A stretch of 5,049 nt of DNA from Nitrospirota bacterium (GCA_005877525.1 VBON01000209.1:1-5049); one strand, 5' to 3'; counted from the first letter of the stretch, positions 1 to 5,049 are shown. The notes: generated by a model not told the origin, from the letters alone. Numbers and translations: made by a program.

Positions 1-3
1 CAT
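1..3 (-). CDS. Start codon of a further minus-strand gene, cut by the window edge
   Basis: Only the initiating ATG (complement of bases 1-3) lies in the window, so the product cannot be named. The call rests on a strong Shine-Dalgarno AGGAGG (complement of 10-15) placed 6 nt before the ATG. It also fits the orientation and spacing of its neighbours: the broken exported-protein gene ends 84 nt upstream, at 88. No terminator-like stem followed by T residues is seen in those 84 nt, so co-transcription with the upstream genes is plausible. A short CTGC/GCAG inverted repeat abuts the Shine-Dalgarno but is too weak to call a regulatory hairpin. Confidence 0.6.
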
Positions 4-87
4 TTCACACCTCCTGCATAAGGCAGATATTCACCCGCGGTTGCTCCCGGACGTCCTCAATGAGAACAGCGCGTGATGGTTTTGAGC

Positions 88-420
88 TCACGCACCTCCC
101 GGCCCGCGTGGGATTTTGACTTCCTTGATCGACAGGATTTGGCCGTCAGGTGTGTATTCGGCACGGATCCTGTCACCCACCTTATGACTCCCGGTCAGCT
201 TGGTGTCCTTACCAGTCTGTAGCCGTACTTCCTTTCCTCCTTCGCCCGTTACAGTTACGAAATTGCCATCGACTTTCAGCACGTCGCCCTCCAACGTATA
301 GGCCGGAGTAGATTTCTTGACAGACTGGATATGCATGTCAGGTGTCACCGTCGCCTCGATCCAGTCGCCTGCTGCACCCTTAAAGTTCCCATCAAACTTG
401 GTATTGCCTCCGGTTCGCAC
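88..420 (-). CDS. Downstream fragment: possible 110-residue leaderless module protein
   Basis: This frame holds the second part of module copy 1 (NTKFDGNFKGAAGDWIEATVTPD) and all of copy 2, and ends at a TGA at 88-90 after a GPGGA tail. A GTG at 418-420 lies 2 nt after the upstream stop and 5 nt after AGGAGG (complement of 426-431), so reinitiation or independent initiation is possible. The product would lack a signal peptide and stay in the cytoplasm, unlike its relatives, so loss of the normal function is likely even if it is translated. The protein sequence is well conserved against the sister modules with no further stop or frameshift, which again suggests recent damage. Confidence 0.45.
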   Translation of the reverse strand: MRTGGNTKFDGNFKGAAGDWIEATVTPDMHIQSVKKSTPAYTLEGDVLKVDGNFVTVTGEGGKEVRLQTGKDTKLTGSHKVGDRIRAEYTPDGQILSIKEVKIPRGPGGA

Positions 421-422
421 AG

Positions 423-620
423 TTACCTCCTTACCGGGCGGAGCTCACCGTCTACCTTCAGCAATTTCCCCCTCATCGCCTCGGCATCTTTCTTAGCCAA
501 TACCTCATCCCCCGTTTGGGGGGGCCCACTTGGAATCATCGGCTCCGCGGCATAAAGCGATGTGGAGCTGATAAACCCCAGAAACATTGAAAGCATGATC
601 CAACTAACCTGTTTTCTCAT
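423..620 (-). CDS. Upstream fragment: 65-residue exported peptide
   Basis: If the frameshift is real, ribosomes starting at 620 make a 65-residue product. It has a signal peptide of about 25 residues, a Pro/Gly and charged linker (EPMIPSGPPQTGDEVLAKKD), the first strand of the module (RGKLLKVDGE) and an out-of-frame tail LRPVRR. The mature peptide would be only about 40 residues and lack a complete module, so it is unlikely to fold like its relatives. The fragment keeps a perfect ribosome binding site and leader, which suggests the break is recent or that expression of the leader portion is tolerated. Confidence 0.45.
   Translation of the reverse strand: MRKQVSWIMLSMFLGFISSTSLYAAEPMIPSGPPQTGDEVLAKKDAEAMRGKLLKVDGELRPVRR
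425..432 (-). promoter_or_regulatory. Internal Shine-Dalgarno at the frameshift
   Basis: The complement reads AAGGAGGT, nearly the full anti-16S complement, 4 to 5 nt before GTG at 418-420. In the original frame these bases encode the conserved Gly-Lys-Glu-Val of the module (GGT AAG GAG GTA), so the site is a by-product of coding that could now act as a restart signal because the upstream stop TAA overlaps its 3' end. Confidence 0.4.
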
Positions 621-669
621 GATCTCCTCCTTTAGTCCGGAAACTCTGCACCCTCGGGGCCCCATAAAA

Positions 670-1653
670 CTATGGCAAGGCCTGTCCAGGCTGCGCGCGA
701 CCAGCTTGTTTGATAAAGGTGGCGGTACCCATATCAGAAATTTCCGCTTCGATCATGTCCCCCTTTTTAAAAGCGCACTCGGAAGCGGCTGCGCTCTTGT
801 CCTTGCTGGGCTTAGTCCCTGGTCCGACCTCAGAGCCTTGCTGCTCTGCCGTCTTGGCCAGATCTTGCGGCTGCCCTTTGGCGCCGGATTTGTCGCTCGC
901 GGATGGTGCCGGCAGGAGGCTTGAACCGGTCATCTCAGATCCGCAGAACATTCGAGTATTCTGATTCACGGCCAGCCGTACCTCATTGCCATGGCCATCC
1001 TTGATCACATAATTATTGTCGCCTTCAATCCTCAGGACTTCACCACGGACGGCCTGCTTGGCACCGCCCAAGGTCACTTGTTCATCTTTGACAATGCGCT
1101 CGCTCGAGGTTGCCCCCGTACCGGAGCTGGCGCTGGACGCAGGCGCATTCAGTGCGCTGGCTGACTTACGAATCTCCAGAGCGTGTCCCGGCAATGTTCT
1201 CTTTACCTCCAGGATATCGCCGACGGTGAAGGCGCCCTGCATTTTCGTGCCCTTGTCCACATGGACTCGCACTTCTTTTCCTTCCGCGTCCTTGAGGACA
1301 TAGAAATCGCCCTCGATCTGCATCAGCTCACCCTTCACCCAGGGGAATGCTGGTTGCGGAAAATCGGCCGGCCCCGCTTCCTTTTGTCCGCCGATAGGTG
1401 GATTTTCCTTATACGGCGGCGCCTCTACCCCTTCCTTCATGGACTGTGGCTGGAGCCGCTGACGTTCCTGAAGGTTTTGCTCTTGCATCTGCCGTTGCTT
1501 GTCTTGCTGATCTTGAGAGGTCTCAGGTTTTATGCTCCCCTTACCGCTTTCTACAACAAGCAACGAGGGGTTCTCAGCAGCGCCGGGGACCGAAGCCAAA
1601 CTTAGCAGCATCGCACCTGCCACTACTCCAACGAGTCCTATGTGTCTCCTCAT
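670..1653 (-). CDS. Exported two-module protein with Cys-bracketed insertion
   Basis: This 327-residue protein has no function I can name. Residues 1-26 form a signal peptide (MRRH, hydrophobic core, VPGAA, then ENPS). Residues about 46-72 are Gln/Arg/Glu-rich (QDQQDKQRQMQEQNLQERQR) and could form a helix or coiled coil, followed by a Pro-rich linker. Module copy 1 spans about 106-163 (VKGELMQIEGDFYVLKDAEG, GKEVRVHVDKGTKM, VGDILEV). After a Ser/Ala linker, copy 2 spans about 202-316 (VRGEVLRIEGDNNYVIKDGHG, NEVRLAVNQNTRM, FKKGDMIEAEISD) and is split by about 58 extra residues between NTRM and FKKGD. The only two cysteines, C237 and C293, sit at the two ends of that insertion. The start is fixed by GGGAGG 6 nt before the ATG and by the leader. 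The short beta-rich repeat suggests a small barrel (OB-like or SH3-like); this is inferred from strand patterning only. It lies between two relatives, 339 bp after one and 49 nt before the other. Likely location is periplasm or outer surface. Confidence 0.85.
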   Translation of the reverse strand: MRRHIGLVGVVAGAMLLSLASVPGAAENPSLLVVESGKGSIKPETSQDQQDKQRQMQEQNLQERQRLQPQSMKEGVEAPPYKENPPIGGQKEAGPADFPQPAFPWVKGELMQIEGDFYVLKDAEGKEVRVHVDKGTKMQGAFTVGDILEVKRTLPGHALEIRKSASALNAPASSASSGTGATSSERIVKDEQVTLGGAKQAVRGEVLRIEGDNNYVIKDGHGNEVRLAVNQNTRMFCGSEMTGSSLLPAPSASDKSGAKGQPQDLAKTAEQQGSEVGPGTKPSKDKSAAASECAFKKGDMIEAEISDMGTATFIKQAGRAQPGQALP

Positions 1654-1709
1654 TTTGAACCTCCCTTTTAGAACAGCCTAATCAAACAAACTGAAACGAA
1701 AAAAGCAGG

Positions 1710-1736
1710 AAACCTAGGTTTGCACCGGTTTGCACC
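1710..1736. repeat. Tandem 10-bp repeat fused to a 12-bp palindrome
   Basis: On the plus strand GGTTTGCACC occurs twice back to back (1717-1726 and 1727-1736). The first copy overlaps the perfect palindrome AAACCTAGGTTT (1710-1721), so AAACC/GGTTT half-sites recur at about one helical turn. The block lies 57 nt before the start codon of the 327-residue exported protein, in its leader or promoter. Spacing of one turn and dyad symmetry are what a dimeric regulator's operator would show, but no regulator is identified and this role is inferred. Confidence 0.5.
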
Positions 1737-1765
1737 CAAAAGACCCATGCCCTACCTTTACATGA

Positions 1766-1775
1766 TTGGTACCAA
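1766..1775. repeat. 10-bp perfect palindrome in the intergenic gap
   Basis: TTGGTACCAA is perfectly self-complementary, with no loop, so it would be a protein-binding site rather than an RNA hairpin. It lies 113 nt before the start codon of the 327-residue exported protein. A 10-bp palindrome can arise by chance, so the functional claim is weak. Confidence 0.25.
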
Positions 1776-1992
1776 AGCCCCATGGAAGAGAGCAACCGAT
1801 AAAAGCTCCCTCTGGAGAAGGAAAATGTCCAAGCATGTGTGTACCTAGCGTTACGTCGCCGGAGTGTCAGTACAATTTGAAAGGAAAAACCCACGAACCG
1901 AAAAGCCATATGACGGATACCACTGTTGGCCTCTTTGTAGTTCCTATTCGTTGGGATCCTGCATGCCGGCAAATATGCGTGATGCGGCAACT

Positions 1993-2322
1993 CTAATATC
2001 CAGACGTGCTATTCTGATGGCTAACCAGTTGGTGGTCAGCACCGACTTCAGCTTGGACCTTATCTCCCACCTTGAGGGCGCGTTCCACTTTTGTGTCCTT
2101 ATTTATTTTGAGGCGGACTTGGCCGCCTCCATCCGTCCCCAGAACGAAGGCATCAGGTTCTATCTTTAACACTTGGCCTTTCACGCTGGAGGTGGCTGAG
2201 GGCGGACTTAAAGAATCTGTCCCTTGTTTCACAGCAGGATCGGCCGTCCAAGCAAGGCCTGGCAGGCCTAGGCTTAACAGTAAAAAAACAGCCCACAGGC
2301 TTATGAGTTTCCGTGTGGCCAT
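1993..2322 (-). CDS. Small exported single-module protein
   Basis: This 109-residue protein of unknown function consists of a signal peptide (MATRKL, then a Leu-rich core, cleavage probably after GLA or AWTA, residues 24-27), a Ser/Thr/Pro linker to about 46, and one module. The module runs from about 47 to 100: VKGQVLKIEPDAFVLGTDGG, GQVRLKINKDTKV, LKVGDKVQAEV, with a short polar tail NSTSGY. It is the minimal version of the module repeated twice in each of the next two exported proteins. Two ATGs are adjacent; the second (2320-2322) is preferred because GGAGG (complement of 2328-2332) lies 5 nt from it and only 2 nt from the first. A GTG at 2361 lacks a clear Shine-Dalgarno and would put 13 polar residues before the leader. 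It starts 49 nt after the 58-residue gene and is probably co-transcribed with it. Likely periplasmic. Confidence 0.8.
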   Translation of the reverse strand: MATRKLISLWAVFLLLSLGLPGLAWTADPAVKQGTDSLSPPSATSSVKGQVLKIEPDAFVLGTDGGGQVRLKINKDTKVERALKVGDKVQAEVGADHQLVSHQNSTSGY

Positions 2323-2327
2323 CATGA

Positions 2328-2332
2328 CCTCC
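2328..2332 (-). promoter_or_regulatory. Ribosome binding site deciding the start of the 109-residue protein
   Basis: GGAGG on the minus strand lies 5 nt before the second of two adjacent ATG codons, which selects 2322 as the start over 2325 (2 nt) and the more distant GTG at 2361. Confidence 0.6.
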
Positions 2333-2371
2333 GCAACCTCATTGGTTTGAAAACCCTTCACGAAACTGACA

Positions 2372-2548
2372 TCATCGTCTTCCTACGATAGCCTGATCTC
2401 CGCAGAGATCAGTAACTTGAGCTTGAATGGTCTGCAGGACTTCCTTCATTTCTTCTCGCGCCGGAGACTTCTCTGTGGACGCAATGCACAAGATGACCAT
2501 CTCGAAGAGCACTCTGAACTGGTCGGGGGTCAGGCTAAGATTGATCAT
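2372..2548 (-). CDS. 58-residue uncharacterised cytoplasmic protein
   Basis: The sequence starts MINLSLTPDQFRVLFEMVIL, then has a charged break (STEKSPAREE) and a second amphipathic helix MKEVLQTIQAQVTDLC. It lacks a signal peptide or membrane segment, so it should be a small cytoplasmic helical protein. The opening 'hydrophobic-x-L-(S/T)-L-T-x-(D/E)-Q-(F/Y)-x-x-L' recalls a group of short bacterial hypothetical proteins beginning like I-L-T-EEQY-LLELV; this is from memory and unverified. The start at ATG 2548 is chosen for GAGG 6 nt upstream (complement of 2555-2558). A GTG at 2560, adding MRSS, has only a weak GGAAG and is the alternative. It stands 173 bp after the debranching-enzyme gene and 49 nt before the exported single-module gene. 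No function can be assigned. Confidence 0.65.
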   Translation of the reverse strand: MINLSLTPDQFRVLFEMVILCIASTEKSPAREEMKEVLQTIQAQVTDLCGDQAIVGRR

Positions 2549-2581
2549 CGAAGACCTCACTTTCTTCCGGTTCCGCAGACG

Positions 2582-2596
2582 ACCTGGATGACAGGT
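2582..2596. repeat. Short inverted repeat in the leader of the 58-residue gene
   Basis: ACCTG and CAGGT are separated by 5 nt. The repeat lies 34 nt before the chosen start codon. It could be a weak RNA hairpin or a protein site, but a 5-bp stem is short enough to be chance. Confidence 0.25.
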
Positions 2597-2639
2597 AATC
2601 GATAGCCCTAATCTAAAGTGATTACTACTAGGCGAAAGT

Positions 2640-2645
2640 ATTATA
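2640..2645 (-). promoter_or_regulatory. Possible -10 box before the 58-residue gene
   Basis: The minus strand reads TATAAT in an AT-rich setting (CCTTTTATAATACTTT), 91 nt before the chosen start codon of the 58-residue gene. A matching -35 box at 16-18 bp is poor (the 17-bp position reads about CGCTCT), so the promoter is supported by one hexamer only. If real, it would make the 58-residue gene and the exported proteins independent of the debranching-enzyme promoter. Confidence 0.35.
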
Positions 2646-2686
2646 AAAGGCTTGAGGAACTGAGAGCGGAAGACAATTCAGGATGA

Positions 2687-2701
2687 CGACGAAGTCCGTC
2701 G
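2687..2701 (-). other. Small hairpin downstream of the debranching-enzyme gene
   Basis: CGACG and CGTCG flank GACTT, 20 nt after the stop codon; a G-T wobble could extend the stem to 6 bp. No T-tract follows on the minus strand, so it is not a standard intrinsic terminator, but it might stabilise the 3' end of the message. Confidence 0.25.
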
Positions 2702-2721
2702 AGCAGTGTTTAGGAGGGAAT

Positions 2722-4893
2722 TCAATTCACCGCTGTAATCTCCACCTCGCCTTCCCGGCGGAGGATGCCGATGCTCACATTCTGAGCATGACGTTGCAAC
2801 GACAAGTCCACAACAGCCTTTCTTATTTGGAGGTTGTTGATCCGTAGCTCCCTGAGAAACTCAGGAAGCATCGGGTGAGTAAAGCGCACTTCTCCGTGAA
2901 GGGCCCTGATTTCAATGCCCAACGCGGCCTGCAAGAGCAAAAAGACTGCGCCGGCAGCCCATGATTGCGGCGCACAGGCGACAGGGTAGAGGGTCGGCCC
3001 TTCGCCGTGGCCCTGAGCGAAACCGCAGAACAATTCCGGCAAGCGGTGGAGATCGACCCAGAAGCTCGTTTCGAACATACCGCTCAGCACACGCAATACC
3101 GGTTCCTTAAATCCGTATCGGTCCAATCCAAAGGCAATCAACGCGTTGTCATGAGGCCAGATCGAACCGTTGTGGTACGACATGGGATTGTATCGAATTT
3201 CTTCCGCGTCCAATGTCCGGATGCCCCATCCTGAGAAGGAGTTTTTCTGCAAGAGGGTGTCTGCGACCCTGCGCGCATGATCTTTGCCCGCAATCCCCGT
3301 CAGGAGGCAGTGACCGGCATTGGAGCTTCGTACTTGGCAGGGCCGTTTTTTGCCGTCGAGCGCCAGCGCATACGTGGAGCGATCTTCGAGCCAAAAGATC
3401 CGTTCGAATTGCTCCTGAAGGGTCTGGGCCTGATGCAACAGTTCTACCGCACGCTGACGATGTCCCAGGACTGCGGCTAATTCGGCGGCGCTTCGCTTCG
3501 CCGCATAGACATAGCCCTGAACCTCACAAAGCGCAATCGGCCCTTCAGCCAATGACCCGTCCGCGTGAAATACCGAATCCTTGGAATCTTTCCACCCCTG
3601 CTGAACCAGACCTTTCGGCGATAGGCGGAAGTACTCTACGAACCCGTCCCCATCCCGATCGCCATAAGTATCCATCCAGTACAACGCGCGTTCGATGTGA
3701 CTCCACAACGCCTCGATGAAAGGCCCGTCCCCCGTGCGCTCGTAATAAGCACCGGCCAGCATGACGAACAGCGGAGTTGAATCGACACTGCCGTAATACT
3801 GGCCGAAAGGGATCTCTTTGAGCGTTGCCAACTCCCCACGCCGCGTCTCATGAAGAATCTTGCCGGGTTCGGCATCCTGCTCGGGGATCACATCTTTGGC
3901 CTGCGTAGCGGCCAGATAGGTCAATACGCCTTTGGCCAGAGCCGGATTGATCCAGAGAAGCTCGAGTGCCGTAATGATACCGTCGCGCCCGAATGCTGTG
4001 CTGAACCATGGCACTCCGGCATAAGGATACGGGCCGTGGGCAGTATGCGTCACCATCATTGACAGATCGGCGACAGAACGATTGACCCAGTCGTTGAACC
4101 ATTCATTCGAGCTGCTGACTTCGCATTGCGGGATGGCATTCCTGGTCTGAGAGGCTTGGGCAAAAGCTTCTTCATAGGAGTGCCGCTCAGAGTCGCTTGC
4201 ATTGACCTCGCACGAAATGCTGAGAAAGATGTTGGCCTCGCCCTTGGGCTCCAGGGATCCTTCGAAACGAATCGAGGATCGTGAAAGCTGAGAGGGTTTG
4301 AGGGCCGGTGGGGCGAAGTACTCTATACAGGTTTGCCGCAGGACACTGTCGAGGCCTTCATAACCGTACACCAGCCTCCCTTTCTGCACGCGCGTCTCCA
4401 ACAGCCGTCCCCTGCGCTTCCGCTTGAAGCCCCGCACTTCGAAGATGTCCACGAAATCCGCTTCGCCTTCGAAGGATACCGACAGCTCTACCGGGACCAC
4501 GCCATAATTCCCAATGCGCACGCACTCATAACAGACACCTTTCCACAAAAACTTAGAGCGCAGGAGGTGGAGTGTGCCGCGCGGCATCGCCACAACGCCG
4601 TTCTGATAGACATCCGGGTTGGTAAGGTTGACCGAGAGCAGCGCGTTGTCGTCCCTCACCGTCGAACTCAATAACAGCGGGCGATCGTTATTCAGCTTGA
4701 ACAGGAACCGGGACAGAAAACGGGTCCCTTCGAGATATAAGCCTTGCTCGCCGAGGTCGTAAGAATGGATGTCTCCAAAGCGATCGAACACCCCGAAGAG
4801 CTCATCCTGCTTCAGCACCCGCGTCCGATCATCGTTCATGGACGACGTGGCGAGGATATAGAAGCGATCTTCTACCTTTATGATCTTATCCAT
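2722..4893 (-). CDS. Amylo-alpha-1,6-glucosidase family (glycogen debranching) protein
   Basis: This complete 723-residue cytoplasmic protein has the two-part layout of the bacterial COG3408 debranching family. An N-terminal beta-sandwich (about 10-225, GDE_N_bis type; GLYLEGTRFLSRFLFKLNNDRPLLLSS is typical) precedes an (alpha/alpha)6 barrel (about 265-660). Barrel landmarks are GVPWFSTAFGRDGIITAL (293-310), GDRDGDGFVEY (411-421), QGWKDSKDSVFHADG (432-446), YNPMSYHNGSIWPHDNALIA (568-587) and PVACAPQSWAAGA (637-649). Catalytic acids are probably among D304, D436/D439 and E631, by analogy with related barrel glycosidases; this is not proven here. The expected reaction is hydrolysis of alpha-1,6 branches in glycogen or related glucans, though some family members act on other sugars. 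There is no signal peptide. The start has AGGA 5 nt upstream, and a promoter lies about 70 nt upstream. No glycogen synthase, branching enzyme or phosphorylase lies in the window to confirm the pathway. No truncation or frameshift is seen. Confidence 0.92.
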   Translation of the reverse strand: MDKIIKVEDRFYILATSSMNDDRTRVLKQDELFGVFDRFGDIHSYDLGEQGLYLEGTRFLSRFLFKLNNDRPLLLSSTVRDDNALLSVNLTNPDVYQNGVVAMPRGTLHLLRSKFLWKGVCYECVRIGNYGVVPVELSVSFEGEADFVDIFEVRGFKRKRRGRLLETRVQKGRLVYGYEGLDSVLRQTCIEYFAPPALKPSQLSRSSIRFEGSLEPKGEANIFLSISCEVNASDSERHSYEEAFAQASQTRNAIPQCEVSSSNEWFNDWVNRSVADLSMMVTHTAHGPYPYAGVPWFSTAFGRDGIITALELLWINPALAKGVLTYLAATQAKDVIPEQDAEPGKILHETRRGELATLKEIPFGQYYGSVDSTPLFVMLAGAYYERTGDGPFIEALWSHIERALYWMDTYGDRDGDGFVEYFRLSPKGLVQQGWKDSKDSVFHADGSLAEGPIALCEVQGYVYAAKRSAAELAAVLGHRQRAVELLHQAQTLQEQFERIFWLEDRSTYALALDGKKRPCQVRSSNAGHCLLTGIAGKDHARRVADTLLQKNSFSGWGIRTLDAEEIRYNPMSYHNGSIWPHDNALIAFGLDRYGFKEPVLRVLSGMFETSFWVDLHRLPELFCGFAQGHGEGPTLYPVACAPQSWAAGAVFLLLQAALGIEIRALHGEVRFTHPMLPEFLRELRINNLQIRKAVVDLSLQRHAQNVSIGILRREGEVEITAVN

Positions 4894-4960
4894 CAGGATC
4901 CTACGCCCACACCGCGACCTGAACAGTCAGTCGGCATCAAAAACATTCTATCAGACAAAG

Positions 4961-4989
4961 ATTATAAAATAATCGCCCTCGCATTTGAA
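4961..4989 (-). promoter_or_regulatory. Sigma70-type promoter for the debranching-enzyme gene
   Basis: On the minus strand TTCAAA (4984-4989, 4 of 6 to the -35 consensus) is followed after 17 bp by a perfect TATAAT (4961-4966). Transcription would start near 4954, giving a leader of about 60 nt before the ATG at 4893. The AT-rich spacer end and ideal spacing support it; no further regulator site is identified with confidence. Confidence 0.55.
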
Positions 4990-4991
4990 GA

Positions 4992-5014
4992 TTCCCGCTA
5001 ACAGCTGCCGGGAA
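4992..5014. repeat. Inverted repeat just upstream of the -35 box
   Basis: TTCCCG and CGGGAA form a perfect 6-bp inverted repeat separated by 11 nt, ending 3 bp before the TTCAAA box. The position suits an activator or operator site for the debranching-enzyme promoter. A terminator for an upstream gene is less likely because no T-run follows on either strand. Confidence 0.3.
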
Positions 5015-5049
5015 AGGTCCTCAATAGACAAATCGGAGGTCGCGAAAGA

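Larger units (their letters stand above)
88..620 (-). pseudogene. Frameshifted gene for an exported two-module beta-rich protein
   Basis: Read across the break, this encodes a signal peptide (about residues 1-25, MRKQ then a hydrophobic stretch to SLYAA), a short linker, and two copies of the module found in the two neighbouring exported proteins. Copy 1 begins RGKLLKVDGE, then jumps to GKEVTVRTGGNTKFDG in another frame. Copy 2 (EGDVLKVDGNFVTVTGEGGKEVRL ... VGDRIRAEYTPDGQILSI) is intact. In other copies 8 residues separate 'GD/GE/GN' from 'GKEV'; here only 8 nt (436-443) do, so a 16-nt deletion is the simplest explanation. The upstream frame then stops at TAA (423-425). The start at 620 is chosen because AGGAGG lies 5 nt before it and a signal peptide follows directly; an upstream in-frame start at 665 would add 15 residues of no leader character. 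The gene begins 49 nt after its upstream neighbour, so they probably share a transcript. A sequencing or assembly error cannot be excluded. Confidence 0.7.
1654..1992. other. 339-bp intergenic gap, AT-richer, no convincing gene
   Basis: The open frames here start at poor codons without Shine-Dalgarno sequences and give Trp/Phe/Arg-rich or otherwise unnatural proteins, so I call no gene. What it holds: the ribosome binding site of the 327-residue protein (complement of 1660-1665), a tandem 10-bp repeat joined to a 12-bp palindrome (1710-1736), and a 10-bp palindrome TTGGTACCAA at 1766-1775. I see no sigma70 promoter with both boxes good and no strong terminator. Its lower GC compared with the flanking genes fits a regulatory or decayed region. 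Confidence 0.6.

Noticed and set aside
423..432. Programmed frameshifting at the tandem AGG AGG codons
   Set aside because: Joining the two frames needs a shift one base back, whereas tandem AGG codons are known in E. coli to favour +1. Also, 8 residues of the module would still be missing, so a deletion explains the break better.
656..663. GGGGCCCC palindrome between the 327-residue gene and the broken gene
   Set aside because: It has no loop for an RNA hairpin and lacks a following T-run, and a GC palindrome of 8 bp is easily chance.
1183..1658. Plus-strand open frames opposite the 327-residue exported protein
   Set aside because: They mirror a gene with a clear leader, ribosome binding site and conserved modules, and show no recognisable protein features of their own.
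1797..1817. Stem CTCC/GGAG followed by TTTT on the minus strand, as an intrinsic terminator
   Set aside because: The stem is only 4 bp and the T-run 4 nt, too weak for a terminator call.
1682..1990. 102-residue open frame on the minus strand within the 339-bp gap
   Set aside because: It begins at TTG without a Shine-Dalgarno, is full of Trp, Phe, Arg and Tyr with no domain pattern, and overlaps the repeat block; it looks like a chance frame.
2712..2717. AGGAGG on the plus strand next to the debranching-enzyme stop codon
   Set aside because: No start codon follows at a usable distance and no plus-strand frame of coding quality begins there.
3213..3719. 168-residue plus-strand open frame, antisense to the debranching-enzyme gene
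   Set aside because: It is Arg/Pro/Ser-rich and lies entirely inside a well-supported enzyme gene whose motifs are intact; it is a shadow frame of high-GC codons.
5035..5049. GGAGG on the plus strand near the right edge as the ribosome binding site of a divergent gene
   Set aside because: No start codon falls inside the window after it, so the gene cannot be supported, though a start just beyond 5049 is possible.

Overview
All genes supported here lie on the minus strand, so the window reads from right to left. The leader-gene architecture, AGGAGG-type ribosome binding sites and moderately high GC indicate a Gram-negative bacterium. The small exported proteins with the pattern 'V(K/R)G-x-(V/L)L-(K/R)-(I/V)-(E/D)-G ... 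GKEVR(L/V)...TKM...VGD-x-(I/V)-x-AE' resemble exported hypothetical proteins I associate with Nitrospira. That taxonomic guess is an inference from memory and has not been checked.

Right to left: 4894-5049 is a promoter region with a good TATAAT box. It drives a complete 723-residue amylo-alpha-1,6-glucosidase (glycogen debranching) type protein at 2722-4893, the only gene here with a confident enzymatic function. A 173-bp spacer with a weaker promoter-like box follows. Next come a 58-residue cytoplasmic protein (2372-2548) and, 49 nt on, a 109-residue exported protein with one copy of a roughly 55-residue beta-rich module (1993-2322). A 339-bp AT-richer gap (1654-1992) holds no convincing gene but does hold a tandem 10-bp repeat fused to a 12-bp palindrome. 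It leads into a 327-residue exported protein with two module copies (670-1653). After 49 nt comes a broken gene for a third exported protein with two module copies (88-620). At the left edge, positions 1-3 are the start codon of another minus-strand gene with a strong Shine-Dalgarno sequence, so the cluster continues outside the window.

The most notable content is the run of three neighbouring genes carrying five divergent copies of the same small exported module. One copy is split by a Ser/Ala/Lys/Gly-rich insertion bracketed by the protein's only two cysteines. Another has lost about 8 residues through an apparent 16-nt deletion, which throws the reading frame. At that break the coding sequence itself forms AAGGAGGT followed by GTG in the downstream frame, so the second half could be translated by restart without a signal peptide. 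Nothing in the sequence links these exported proteins to glycogen metabolism beyond adjacency.
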